A stretch of 64,000 nucleotides of DNA from Flavobacteriaceae bacterium PS02338 (GTDB lineage Bacteria > Bacteroidota > Bacteroidia > Sphingobacteriales > Sphingobacteriaceae). The notes beneath the pieces were generated by a model. That model had not been told where the DNA came from and ran no database searches. It saw only the letters and a program-made list of their open reading frames with translations. The stretch lies in assembly GCA_029959615.1 (NCBI GenBank), contig JASCOD010000001.1, positions 1,550,001 to 1,614,000 on the forward strand. The letters run 5' to 3'. The translations under genes and the position numbers were made by a program. Shown here in pieces: positions 26,978 through 38,200 of this stretch. Position 1 is the first letter of the stretch. Each line of letters starts with the position of its first letter.

Positions 26978-29909
26978 CGTCTGCTATCGAGAGTATAATT
27001 TCTACTTTGGTACCGAGGTCTAAATCAGTCACCTTTACTTTAAAGTTACCCTTAGGAAAAATATCCTGTAAAATATGAAGTCTTTCTTCGGTTAACATCA
27101 TACCTGCCGATACATAGTTTTTTTCTTTTTTAAACGAGGCCGCTTTTTCACGTCCTATGCCATTATCCTCCACGGTGATGTGTAATTCAGTATCGGTAGT
27201 TGCAATAGCAATAAGCAGTTTTCCTTTTCTGGTACCCTTAAGGTTCATTAAGCCATGCCATATCGCATTTTCTACGTAAGGCTGTATAAGCATGGTAGGT
27301 AGGTATACGGCCTGGGTGTTGATGGTCTGCGCTAAGTTCACTTCGTAATCAAAGGCTTCTTTAAAGCGTAGTTTCTCTAGTTCTATGTAAAGAACGAGCG
27401 TATCTATTTCTTCTTTAAGGGTAATGGTTTTTACCGCCGATTGGCTGAGCACCAACCTTACCAAACGACTGAATTTGGTTAAATAACTTTGCGCTGCTTC
27501 GGTTTGGTTTTTAAGGATATAATTCTGTATGCTGTTGATGGCATTGAAAATGAAGTGTGGGTTCATTCTGGCTTGTAGCGCCGATAGCTTGCTTTGTGCA
27601 ATGAGGGAGTTGATGCGTGTTTTTTCCGCTTCCTTTTTCTTGATATGAATAATTTGTTGTTGACGTAGCCAAAGGAATAGCACGACCAATAAGATTAGGC
27701 ACAAGGCCAAAAACCACCAGGTTTGCCAAAATGGAGGAGAAATGTTGAACCGTAATACATAAGGAGCGGTACTTTTTACACCATCATTGTTAAGTGCGTA
27801 AACGGTAAGTACATACTCGTCGGGCTTTAAGTTTTGAAGTATAATTTGATTGCCCTGTACTTTGGTATAAGCTTGGTTGGGCTTTAGGCGGTAAATTAAT
27901 TGTTGACTGCCATTTTTGAAGGTCAGAATATTGAAATCTAGGCTGAGGCTATTTTGGGTATGCGCTAAACGGACCGATTGTTGGATTTTAGGGACTTGCT
28001 TTTGGTTGATGCTTAATTTATTAAGAGAAAATGTTGGTGGAGTTTGGTTGGTTAAAGAACTGTTGAGCGGAAAACGGGCCAAGCCCTTTGGCGAAGAAAA
28101 GAACAATTCGTTTTGATAAATGGCCAGTTTGTAAATTTCATCGGAGGGTAGTCCGTTGTTGGTTTCAAAGCGCTGTACTTGGTAGGTACTCTCATTTTTC
28201 TGCAAGCTGATCATGCCCACATTGGTCGCCATCCAGATTTTTCCAAGAGAGTCGATGGCCAAATCATAAAAAACGTTGGTAGCAAGGTTTAACTGTTTAT
28301 CCATACGTTCTAATGAACCTTTTTTCCATAGATGCAGCCCATCGCCTTTGGTCGCTACCCATATTTCGTTATTAGAGGTTGGGAGTATTTTAGTGACTGC
28401 ACGTTCTATACCGGGTATGCGCTGGTGCTTATAGTTTTTTAGCGTTAAAGTGTATAATCCGTTTGCACAACCGTAAATTAGGGTATTGCTATCGAGGTAT
28501 TCGATACATTTTCCGGCCGATTTGATGAGGGTTGCAAACAAAGCGGTATGATCTTGATGTTTTAAGATTTTATTATAGGTAATCGAATAAATAGGGCGTG
28601 TGGTATCGCTGGTGCTTCCGTAAATCGCATCGTTAAGATAGGCATCGTTGTAACTCCACTTGGTGGGTTTAATGTTTTCGAAGTTTGTATTTGTAATGAG
28701 TGAGACACTATTTTGACCTATAACGTATCGCCCCTTATTCAAAAATAAGTGTTGTACCTGGTTCTTGAGCTGTTTATTTGCGCTCGAAAATACGTCGTTT
28801 GGCCCGTAAATGAGCAATCCACTTTGTGCAGTCGAAACAAATAGCTTGTGGCCTACTTTTTTAAGCAGTGTGGGAGGCGCTAGAAAAGCATTTCTGTTGT
28901 TATACTGTACAACTTGTTTGGTGTTAGAAAAATAGACACCGTCTTCTAAGGTAGTACACCAAATATTCCCTTCTCTATCTTGGCATACACCCGATACCGA
29001 TAGGTTGCTTAAACTCAGGATAGGTGTGCTTAAACTTGATGGATTGGGATAATAGAAAAGACCATTTTTAATGGTGCCCACCCAAAGCCCTCCGTCTTTA
29101 TCACTATAAAGGCTGATGATGGAAGCTGGCATTTCATGAATTTCGTAACCCAATTGCGGGGTTATTTTAATCAGCTTGTTGTTTTGTGAAAAAAAACTAA
29201 ACCCCTGGGCATAGCAGCTAAGTACACGCCAGTGTACATCATTAGGATTTTTAGAAGGAATACTAAAGTTCAGCGTTTTGCGCCCTTCCTTCACTGCTAC
29301 CTTAACTTCGATTCTAGTGCTTGGAGCCAAGGTGAGACTATGGTTTAGGTAATTGCTATTGATGGGGAGTAATGTTTTTCCTGATTTAACTAGAACGATG
29401 TCTTTACTGTTATCTATAGCAGCAACAAACCTGCTTTTCTTTGTTTTGAGATGAACAGCTCGCAAGTCTCGGGTAGAGTGTACGTACAATTCATCACTGA
29501 TTTGGGATAACAGGTAGCTAAGGTTTTTAAAACCTTTTCTAGACGGATACCTCGCTGGAGGAATTGGAACTGCTTTGAAAGTCTCATTTTTGTAGTACAG
29601 TATCCTGTTTTTGGAAGTACTGATCCATAATTGGCCATAGCTGTCCTCTTTAACAGCATATACCGCTTTTTCGGCTAAGTTGTCTTTTTCGGTAAAAATC
29701 TTTGACGAGGAGCCATTGTAACGGATTAGACCCTGTTCACTAGCAATCCACAGGTAGCCTTTGCGGTCTTGCATTACATTATAGCATTCTGCAGAGGGCA
29801 GCGCAAGCTTATTGCTCACATTCTCGAAAATAAGCTCTTGCCCCAAAACCTGTACGCTAGAAAATAGCAACAAGAATAACAGCAATTTAAGGGAAGAAAG
29901 CGACATCAT
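26949..29909 (-). CDS. Two-component propeller sensor histidine kinase (reg_prop, Y_Y_Y, LytS-type kinase)
   Basis: I chose the ATG at 29909 (MMSLSSLKLLLFLLLFSS), giving a clean signal peptide; a GTG seven codons earlier is possible. The roughly 986-residue protein has periplasmic reg_prop repeats (for example GYLWIASEQGLIRYNG, GGLWVGTIKNGLFYY) forming two propellers over about 40-620, a Y_Y_Y domain (about 645-730), one membrane helix (about 737-757), a His_kinase domain with phosphoacceptor in ARMNPHFIFNAINSIQNYIL, and an ATPase domain (PYVENAIWHGLMN, VEDNGIGRE). The sensor resembles that of hybrid two-component systems for polysaccharide use, but here the regulator is a separate LytTR protein. 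The ligand is unknown. Forms a two-gene operon with the regulator. Confidence 0.92.
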   Translation of the reverse strand: MMSLSSLKLLLFLLLFSSVQVLGQELIFENVSNKLALPSAECYNVMQDRKGYLWIASEQGLIRYNGSSSKIFTEKDNLAEKAVYAVKEDSYGQLWISTSKNRILYYKNETFKAVPIPPARYPSRKGFKNLSYLLSQISDELYVHSTRDLRAVHLKTKKSRFVAAIDNSKDIVLVKSGKTLLPINSNYLNHSLTLAPSTRIEVKVAVKEGRKTLNFSIPSKNPNDVHWRVLSCYAQGFSFFSQNNKLIKITPQLGYEIHEMPASIISLYSDKDGGLWVGTIKNGLFYYPNPSSLSTPILSLSNLSVSGVCQDREGNIWCTTLEDGVYFSNTKQVVQYNNRNAFLAPPTLLKKVGHKLFVSTAQSGLLIYGPNDVFSSANKQLKNQVQHLFLNKGRYVIGQNSVSLITNTNFENIKPTKWSYNDAYLNDAIYGSTSDTTRPIYSITYNKILKHQDHTALFATLIKSAGKCIEYLDSNTLIYGCANGLYTLTLKNYKHQRIPGIERAVTKILPTSNNEIWVATKGDGLHLWKKGSLERMDKQLNLATNVFYDLAIDSLGKIWMATNVGMISLQKNESTYQVQRFETNNGLPSDEIYKLAIYQNELFFSSPKGLARFPLNSSLTNQTPPTFSLNKLSINQKQVPKIQQSVRLAHTQNSLSLDFNILTFKNGSQQLIYRLKPNQAYTKVQGNQIILQNLKPDEYVLTVYALNNDGVKSTAPYVLRFNISPPFWQTWWFLALCLILLVVLFLWLRQQQIIHIKKKEAEKTRINSLIAQSKLSALQARMNPHFIFNAINSIQNYILKNQTEAAQSYLTKFSRLVRLVLSQSAVKTITLKEEIDTLVLYIELEKLRFKEAFDYEVNLAQTINTQAVYLPTMLIQPYVENAIWHGLMNLKGTRKGKLLIAIATTDTELHITVEDNGIGREKAASFKKEKNYVSAGMMLTEERLHILQDIFPKGNFKVKVTDLDLGTKVEIILSIADDDHTNENAD

Positions 29910-29990
29910 TATTGCAAAGTAATAAACCACTTTGGCTTAGCCACTACTAAAATTTTATTTGTGCAAAAAAGTGGATAAACGGTAAAGGCG

Positions 29991-30020
29991 TTGGGCTGTT
30001 AATTCCTTGTTTTGTCTTTG
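29991..30020 (+). promoter_or_regulatory. Candidate promoter of the 30057 gene
   Basis: TTG (29991-29993) and TGTCTTTG (30013-30020; one mismatch to TAnnTTTG) are 19 bp apart. This places transcription start near 30027 and supports a downstream ATG. It lies in the divergent region shared with the kinase operon. Confidence 0.45.
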
Positions 30021-30056
30021 ATAAAACTTATGGTGTTACTACAAAAATTAACGACG

Positions 30057-31649
30057 ATGACTAAAAAACTACTTTCTTCCTTCTACTTAAAACACTTTTC
30101 TGTTTGGGCTTTAGTTTGTATGCTCTTTATTTATTTTGGTAAACAGGCAAAAGCACAAACGGTACTTGCGCAGGGTGATATTGCCTTTACAGGGGTTTCT
30201 GCTCTTGGTGTAAGAGGTTTTGCATTTGTTACTTGGGTAAGATTGGATGCAGATACAGAGATCATTATTTCTGAAAATGGCTACAATGCATCAGGTACGC
30301 TGCGTTGGAGAAAACCATGGGGAAAATGGAAAAACACATCAGGTGGTTTTATAGAAGCAGGTACCGTAATTGCGCTTTCAAGTACCTTTACTAATAGGGC
30401 ATCAGTAGGAACGTATACAGGTTATGCTGCAAGCGGAGCTACAAGTAGCTCATTTTCACTTGCTAGTTCCACAGGAGGTCATGTATTTGCTTACCAAGGA
30501 GGAACACCTCCTAGTACAGGTAGCGACGATGTGGCATTTAACGGAACAACTCCTTTGTGTGCTTTAAGCTATATAGCGAACTGGCTTACCACTGGTGCTG
30601 CGACTACCAATCAAAGTAACTTGCCTGCGGCGTTCGCCACAAATGCGATATACTTGCCAAGTAGTAATTCAGCGGGCGAGTATAGGGTAAGAACAGAGAA
30701 GAAATTGTCAGAATATAAAGCCGAACTTAGGGATGCTTCAAAATGGTATCAGGGCGAAGCCAATTTGGCCAGTTTTACACTTACTTCATTTCCTACGCAA
30801 GCCCCAATAGCATCTAGTGTTACCAATGGTGGCAATCTGGCAATAGGGCAAACTTTAACAGGGAACTACACTTATACCGATGTAGAAAGCAGTGCGGAAA
30901 CCGGAAGTACCTTTAAATGGTATCGCTCAGATAATGCTGCTGGTTTAAATAAGGCGGTAATTGCTTCGGCTACAACAAAAACTTATGTATTGGTAGCAGC
31001 CGATTTAAACAAGTACATTAGCTTTGAAGTAACCCCAAGAGATGCTACCGAAGTAATCGGTACTGCGGTACAAAGCCCACTAAGAGGACCTGTTACAGGG
31101 ACTTTGCCTGTTAATTTAGTGAGTTTTGTAAGTAGTTTGGAGGTTAATTCCGTAAAGTTGACTTGGCGAACAGAAGCTGAGCATAACAATAAAGGTTTTG
31201 TGATTTACCGCAGCGGCAATGACGGGCTTTTTGTAAAAATAGGCGAAGTAGATAAGAATGGTAAAGAACCTAATACCTTAAACCTTATCCCTTATACCTT
31301 TATAGACAAACAACCCTTAAACGGAAACAATTACTATAAACTGGTGCAGCTAGATAACGATGGGACGGCAACAGAATTAGGCATTAAGCAGGTTGCTTTC
31401 CACCTTCAATCTTCCACTTTCAACTTCTACCCCAATCCAACAAAGGATAAGGTAAGCATACAGTTTGAGGCAGGAAAATACACGCAGTTAAGCTTAAACG
31501 GTACTAATGGTAAAATTTTGAAAAGTATTACACTGAAAGCGCAACAAAGCGATTTGCAATTGGATTTGTCTGCCTACCCAGCTGGGGTTTATTTGATAAA
31601 GTTTACTGGTGCTGAGGAGAGTTTAACAAAGAAGGTAATTAAGCAATAA
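30057..31649 (+). CDS. T9SS-secreted beta-rich protein of unknown function
   Basis: ATG at 30057 (MTKKLLSSFYLKHF) is preferred because the longer frame from 30012 starts inside the promoter; ATG at 30030 is also possible. The roughly 530-residue protein has a signal peptide ending at KAQ, then a beta-rich region (about 35-240, DIAFTGVSALGVRGFAFVTW, DADTEIIISENGYN, FIEAGTVIALSS) that reminds me of lamin-tail-like surface domains, although I cannot assign it firmly. A beta-sandwich (about 255-360, GQTLTGNYTYTDVESSAETG, typical of spacer domains), an Ig-like domain and a T9SS sorting domain (FYPNPTKDKVSIQFEAGKY) follow. Divergent from the reg_prop kinase, so possibly controlled by it. The sorting module is near-identical to those of the genes at 22795 and 32219. 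Confidence 0.85.
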   Translation: MTKKLLSSFYLKHFSVWALVCMLFIYFGKQAKAQTVLAQGDIAFTGVSALGVRGFAFVTWVRLDADTEIIISENGYNASGTLRWRKPWGKWKNTSGGFIEAGTVIALSSTFTNRASVGTYTGYAASGATSSSFSLASSTGGHVFAYQGGTPPSTGSDDVAFNGTTPLCALSYIANWLTTGAATTNQSNLPAAFATNAIYLPSSNSAGEYRVRTEKKLSEYKAELRDASKWYQGEANLASFTLTSFPTQAPIASSVTNGGNLAIGQTLTGNYTYTDVESSAETGSTFKWYRSDNAAGLNKAVIASATTKTYVLVAADLNKYISFEVTPRDATEVIGTAVQSPLRGPVTGTLPVNLVSFVSSLEVNSVKLTWRTEAEHNNKGFVIYRSGNDGLFVKIGEVDKNGKEPNTLNLIPYTFIDKQPLNGNNYYKLVQLDNDGTATELGIKQVAFHLQSSTFNFYPNPTKDKVSIQFEAGKYTQLSLNGTNGKILKSITLKAQQSDLQLDLSAYPAGVYLIKFTGAEESLTKKVIKQ

Positions 31650-31673
31650 CGGAAAATTTCTAGATAAATTACA

Positions 31674-31705
31674 AACCCTGTAGGCCTTTGCTTACAGGGT
31701 TTTTT
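31674..31705 (+). terminator. AACCCTGTA/TACAGGGTT terminator
   Basis: A 9-bp perfect stem (31674-31682 with 31693-31701) is followed by a T-run, 24 bp after the stop codon. It is of the same type as the terminators at 25501 and 39450. Confidence 0.8.
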
Positions 31706-31933
31706 ATTGCATAGCCCGATTGAAGTGGAAATACTTTTTTTCTTCTGTCATACTGAACGCTAGTGAAGGATCTAAAAGTTAAAGCGCTTTGCATATCCCC
31801 CTCTTGAGGGGCAGGGGGAGGAAAATAACTGAAATTTCGGTTTCGCTAGCCTAACCATCAGAAGGTGAAAAGTTGTTTCCTAATCTTTTCAAGGTAAGTA
31901 GTTATAATTCTATTAACATAAATCAGCTCACAA

Positions 31934-31957
31934 ACAATAGCTAATATTAGCTATTGT
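31934..31957. repeat. 24-bp perfect palindrome
   Basis: ACAATAGCTAAT is followed directly by its exact reverse complement ATTAGCTATTGT. It has no loop, so it suits a dimeric DNA-binding protein or a cruciform better than a terminator. It is about 260 bp upstream of the five-module beta-helix gene. The rest of 31706-32048 holds only a dispersed-repeat fragment near 31748 (TGTCATACTGAACGC). Confidence 0.5.
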
Positions 31958-32048
31958 GCCTTAATCAGCTATGCCGTTATTTTGAATATCCTAAAAATGT
32001 GAAAGGCAATTTTTTGGGCACCTACCTGTAAAAGCTTACTTGTTATTA

Positions 32049-32180
32049 AGAAACTGTTTAAATTTTAGTTTAGATTTTGACTTGTCAGTCTGAGCTTGTC
32101 GAAGACTATTTGCTAAAAGGCGTTTCGACAAGCTCAACGTGACACCTGTGTTTTATCCAAGTGAAATTTAAACAGCTTCT
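32049..32180. repeat. 132-bp nested inverted repeat (MITE-like)
   Basis: The outer arms are AGAAACTGTTTAAATTT (from 32049) and AAATTTAAACAGCTTCT (ending 32180). Inside them, TGTCAGTCTGAGCTTGTCGA (from 32083) faces TTCGACAAGCTCAACGTGACA (ending 32144). The two nested palindromes fold into one long imperfect hairpin just before the gene at 32219. It has the form of a non-autonomous mobile palindrome; no flanking target duplication is clear. Confidence 0.6.
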
Positions 32181-32218
32181 AAAATTTTCTAATGTTTTTT
32201 AAACAATCTAATTAGTTG

Positions 32219-35200
32219 ATGCGTAGATTATTTTACATGTTATTGGTGTTATGTGGCATAGCCCAAGAAATGAGTGCACAAACAGTTCGTTATGTGAAAA
32301 CGAATGGCAGTACCGCTGCGGCAAATGCTTCAAGTGCCACCAGTTGGTCTGCAGCCTGCAATGATTTACAAGCGGTGATCAATGCGTCGGCCGCTGGCGA
32401 CCAGGTTTGGGTGGCTGCAGGTATTTACAAGCCTAACCGACCCGTAAACAATCTTACCAGCATAGAGCCAACTAATCGCAATAGTACGTTTGCATTAAAA
32501 AAAGATGTAAAAATTTATGGAGGCTTTGCTGGAACAGAAACGGTCAAAGAACAACGGGATACCATTGCTTGGGCTTACAAAAGTGTGCTGAGCGGAGATC
32601 TAGGAGTGGTAAATGACAATGGGGATAATGCATATCACGTGGTGGTTTCCTACGGAGATGTGGGTTCGGCTATGCTTAATGGTTTTACCGTTACAGGTGG
32701 TAACGCAAGCGCTAACGATCTTGTGATATTCAATACATACAGAATTCATCAGGGTACAGGCGGCGGTATCTACAACTATGACTCCTCGCCTTTTTTAACC
32801 AATCTAATAGTGACCGGTAACCGTGCCAGTAGTGGAGGTGGTATTTCCAATGAATTTCGGTCATCTCCTGTACTAACCAATATGGTGATTTCTAGTAATT
32901 TGAGTACGACCAACGGTGGTGGCATAAAGAATGATGAGTCTTCTGCTAAACTAACCAATGTAACTATCGTTGGTAATTCTTCTGAATATATCGCAGGTGG
33001 ATTTCATAATACGCAGTCTTCCACATGTTTTTTAACCAATGTTTCCATTATCGGGAATGCTTCGAGTTACAAAGGTGGTGGATTATATAATTTTTATCAT
33101 TCTTCAGCTATATTAATCAATGTCACGGTTAGTGGTAATAGATCTCCCAATGGTGGTGGAATTTATCATGAAAGTTTTTCTTGGTCTAAACTTTATAACG
33201 GTATTGTTTGGGGCAACAATTCTGATTTTGTTGTAGATAATAATAATCAGTCTGAAGTTTATAACTCCATTATAAGGGGTAGCGGGGGTAGTGGAAACTG
33301 GAATATCGACCGAGTTTTGGATGGAGGTAATAACTTGGATGTTGATCCGATGTTTGTAGCTGCACCAAGCTATAGCACAGCACCATTTATAGGAGGTGAT
33401 TATCGTCTGCAAGCTACTAGCCCTGCCATTAATGTGGGTAAGAACAGTTACTATGCCGGACTTTCGGTTGAAACCAAGGATTTAGCAGGAAACCCAAGGG
33501 TGCCCCGCTATTTTGGGGGCGATATCATCGATATGGGGGCTTATGAGTACCAAATAGGAATTTCGCCCAATGCCGATGGCGTACTTTTTGTAAAAAAAGG
33601 TAGCAATGGCAGCGGTTCAAGTTGGGCAGATGCGCTGGGAGAATTGGCGGATGCGCTAAAGGAAGCGAAAACAAATACAGCTATTAAGCAGATTTGGGTG
33701 GCAAAGGGAACGTATGCCCCTCTCTACAGCCCTGCGGATGATAATTTTGGCAAAAACGCAGATAGGGATAATACTTTCCTGTTGGTAAAAGATGTAAAAG
33801 TCTATGGTGGTTTTGCGGGAACCGAAACCGCTATTGCACAAAGAAACCTTCTTAATTCTTCGAATAAAAGTGTTTTAAGTGGCGATATAGGTGTGCTAGG
33901 TAATAGCAGTGATAATGCTTATCATGTTGTTGTTGCTGCTGGTGACGTAGGAACGGCAATGTTAGATGGTTTTACTTTTACTGGAGGGAATGCCAACGGA
34001 AATGGCGATGTTACTGTAAATGGCCAAGTGGTGTTAAGAAATAGCGGAGCTGGGATGTTCAACAGGTCTTCATCGCCAACACTAGTCAATGGTATTTTTA
34101 CCACCAATATAGCCAGCGCTGCAGGTGGTGCCATGTACAATAGGGATAACGCTTCACCAAATATTGCTCATAGTAGTTTTGTGAATAATGTGGCTACTTC
34201 TAGCGGTGGGGCAATGTATAATGAAAATGTTTCTTCACCAAGCATCAGCAACAGTAGTTTTTCAGGGAACTCATCTTCTAATGACGGTGGCGCGATGTAT
34301 AATTATTATTATAGCTCGCCAAAAATTACCAATTGTAGTTTTACGAGTAATACTGCCACTAACGAAGGCGGTGTAATACTCAATAATTCTAGTTCGCCAA
34401 TCATTATTAACACCACTATTACCAACAATGGGAACAATGGTTTTCATAGCTTTAATAGTACACCTGTTTTGAAGAACAGTATTTTATGGGATGCCATTAC
34501 AGGCGGTTACGAGGCTAGTTATTCTATATTAAAAGGAGCAAATCCAGCAGGTGTTGGTAATATCAATGCCACTAATTTAACCGAGGCGGATATTTTTTTT
34601 GGTTATGCTAACAGCGATTTTAGACTGAAAGATAATAGTCCTGCCGTCAATGCGGGCGGCAATAGTTTGTATGATGGTCTTGGCGCTGCTACTACAGATC
34701 TAGATGGGAATGCCAGAGTGTATAACTATGCGGTTGGGGGTATCATCGATATAGGGGCTTATGAATATCAGGGCGATCAAATTGTTCCTGATGCGAACGG
34801 TATCGTTTATGTAAAAAAAGGGAGTGCTGGTAAGGGCAGTAGCTGGGCAAATGCCGTAGGCGAATTAGCCGATGTGCTAAAAGTAGCTAAAACCATAAAG
34901 AGCATTAAGCAAATTTGGGTAGCTGCAGGTATTTATCATCCCTTATATAGCTCTGCAGACAATAATTTTGGCAGTGATGCAGGTAGGGACAATGCTTTCC
35001 TTTTGGTAAAAGACGTAAAAATATACGGTGGTTTTGAAGGAGTAGAAACAGCCATTACCCAGCGAGATATGATTAATTGGCCACACAAAAGTATCTTAAG
35101 TGGTGATATTGGTGCTGTAGGTGACCATACGGACAATGTACGCCATGTGGTGCTGTCTTCGGGAGATGTAGGAACTGCCGAGCTCAACGGTTTTACCGTA

Positions 35201-38200
35201 ACAGACGGCAGGGCAGATGGGATATCTACTACTACCGTTAATTCAAACACAATTTTTCCATGGAATGGTGCAGGTATACATGCTGTTTATTCCTCACCTA
35301 CCTTACGCAATTTGACTATTAGCAGTAATCGGGCAGCTAAAGATGGTGGAGGTATTGCTAACGATGAATCCTCATCACCTTTATTAACCAACGTAACCAT
35401 CAGCGGTAATACGGCGTATTTTGGTGGAGGGATCAGCAACCATTCTGCTTCCTCACCAATATTGAGCAATACCGTAGTTAGCGGCAATTCTGGTGGTGAT
35501 GGCGGTGGTATTTATAACAGTGCTTCTTCTTCAATATTTACCAATGTAACCATTAGCGGTAATTTGGCCAGTAGCAGTGGTGGCGGTATTTTTAATGAGG
35601 CATCTTCATTACCTGAAATTTATAACAGTATTATTTGGGGCAATAATTCGGGAGTTTTTAATAATGACTCCAATAGTAAACCTAAGTTTTATAATTCTAT
35701 TATACAGGGCAGTGGAGGCAGTAGCAATTGGAATCTCACTGTTGGTACTAACGGGGGGAATAACTTAGATGCGGATCCGAAGTTTCTAGCTGCACCAGCT
35801 CCTACTGCTGCACCTTTTATAAGTGGAGATTACAACTTGCATGTAACTAGTCCAGCGATCAATAGGGGAGGCAACAGCTACTATACCGGACTTTCTAACA
35901 CTACCGACCTTGCAGGTTATTTGAGGGCATATAATTATGCAAATGGAGGTGTTGTGGATATGGGTGCCTATGAGTATACACCTGTTGTGCCTAATGCCGA
36001 TGGGGTGCTTTTTGTAAAAAAGGGGGGTACAGGTAAGGGTACAACTTGGGCGACTGCCTTAGGCGAAGTAGCTGATGCACTTAAGGAGAAAACAAATACA
36101 GCCATCAAGCAGGTTTGGGTAGCAGCAGGAACTTACTATCCAATGTATAGCCCAGCAGATGATAATTTTGGAAATGATGCCGGTAGGTTAAATACATTCC
36201 TGTTGGTAAAAGATGTCAAAATATATGGTGGTTTTGAAGGGGTGGAAACAGCCACTGCACAGCGAGATACCACTAATTGGTCGCACAAAAGTATACTAAG
36301 TGGTGATATTGGTGTTTTAAATGACGATACAGACAATGTGCATCATGTGGTAGTTTCATCTGGAAATGTAGGTACTGCCCAGCTTAACGGTTTTACTGTT
36401 ACTGGTGGTGCCGCTGGAAATGCATCAGGTACTATTAACGTAAATTCAAATTCAGTAGATGTGGTTAATGGTGGTGGTATCTATAATATTTCTTCCTCAC
36501 CTACTTTAGCTAATCTCATCATCAGCGGTAATTTGGTGCGTGGTGTAGGTAAAGGTGGTGGTGTTTATAATAAAGCTTCCTCTCCCAAACTTACTCATGT
36601 TACTATTAGTGGTAATACAGCGATCGAAGGCGGCTACGGTGGCGGTATTTATAATATTTCGTCGTCTGCACCTGTTTTAACTAATGTAACCATTACTGGT
36701 AATGCAGCAAGGGTAAATGGTGGTGGTATGCTTAACGAATCTTCTTCGCCGCAATTGACCAATGTCACGATCAGTAATAATTCATCTTCGGCTAATTTTG
36801 GTGGTGGTATTTATAATGTTTCTTCTTCCCCTATTTTAAACAATGTTACCATCAGCAATAATCAAGCGGCTGTTGGTGGTGGTGGTATTTTTAATACTTC
36901 TGCTTCTTCTCCCACATTTACTGGTGGTACGATTAGCGGTAATGCTGCAAGTATAGGTGGTGGGATTTATAATGATAATCTTTGTTCTTTTGTATTGACT
37001 AATACATCTCTCAGTGGCAATAGCGCTAGTGGCTTAGGGGGCGGTGTTTATAATTTATCTAATTCGCTAGCTTTAACTAATGTTACGCTCATTGGTAATA
37101 AGGCCGGTAATTTGGGTGGTGGAATCCACAATAATTCGTCACCTGTTTTTACCAATGTTACCATTGCTGGTAATTTTTCTAATGGCGATGGCGGAGGTGT
37201 ATTTAATTCAGGCTCAACTGCGATACCCAAATTTTACAATTGTATTCTCTACGGAAATAGTGCTAGCGTTTTTAACGTTTCGAGTATGCCGGAATATTAT
37301 AACTCCATTATACAAGGTAGTAAGAATAATGGTAATTGGGTAAATAGCATAGGATTAGATAAAGGTAATAATTTAGACGTGGACCCAAGATTTGTAGCTG
37401 CGCCAGATTACAGTACGGCACCTTTTACTACAGGCGATTATCAATTGAAACTGGCTAGCCCCGCCATCAACGCAGGCAGCAACAGCTTCTTTACTGGACT
37501 TTCTGCAACTACTAAAGACCTTGCTGGTAATTTGAGGGCATATAATTTTGCAGATGGCGGTATCATTGATATAGGAGCCTATGAATATCAGGGGATTCTT
37601 GTAGTTCCTGATGCTAATGGTATTGTTTACGTGAAAAAAGGCAGTAGTGGTGACGGTAGAAGTTGGGTAAATGCCCTCGGCGAAGTTGCTGATGCACTTC
37701 CTTCTGCTGCGGCGAACACTGCCATCAAACAGATATGGGTTGCCGCTGGTACTTATCAAACTGCCAGTAGCCAGTCTTTTGCCCTAACCGAGGGATTAAA
37801 AATGTACGGTGGTTTTGCTGGAGGAGAAACGTTGCTTTCTGCCCGTAATTGGAAAAATAATGCGGCTGTATTGCAGGGTAATGCTAATCGTGTAATTTAC
37901 AATAACGGTACCGTTGAGAACCCAATCACCCTTGCCACTGTACTAGATGGTTTCACCATTAGTGGTGGCGTTTTAATTACAGGAGCAGGTATACACAATA
38001 ATTATGCTTCACCGACTATTGCCAATGTGATCATTAGTGGTAACAGGGCAACGCAAATGGGCGGGGGTGTTTACAATGCGAATTATTCCTCTCCCGTATT
38101 GAGCAACGTGCTTATTAGTGGCAATATGGCAATTAATGGAGGAGGTATGTATAATACGAGTAACTCTTCTCCAATGTTAATTAATGTGACCATTAGCGGT

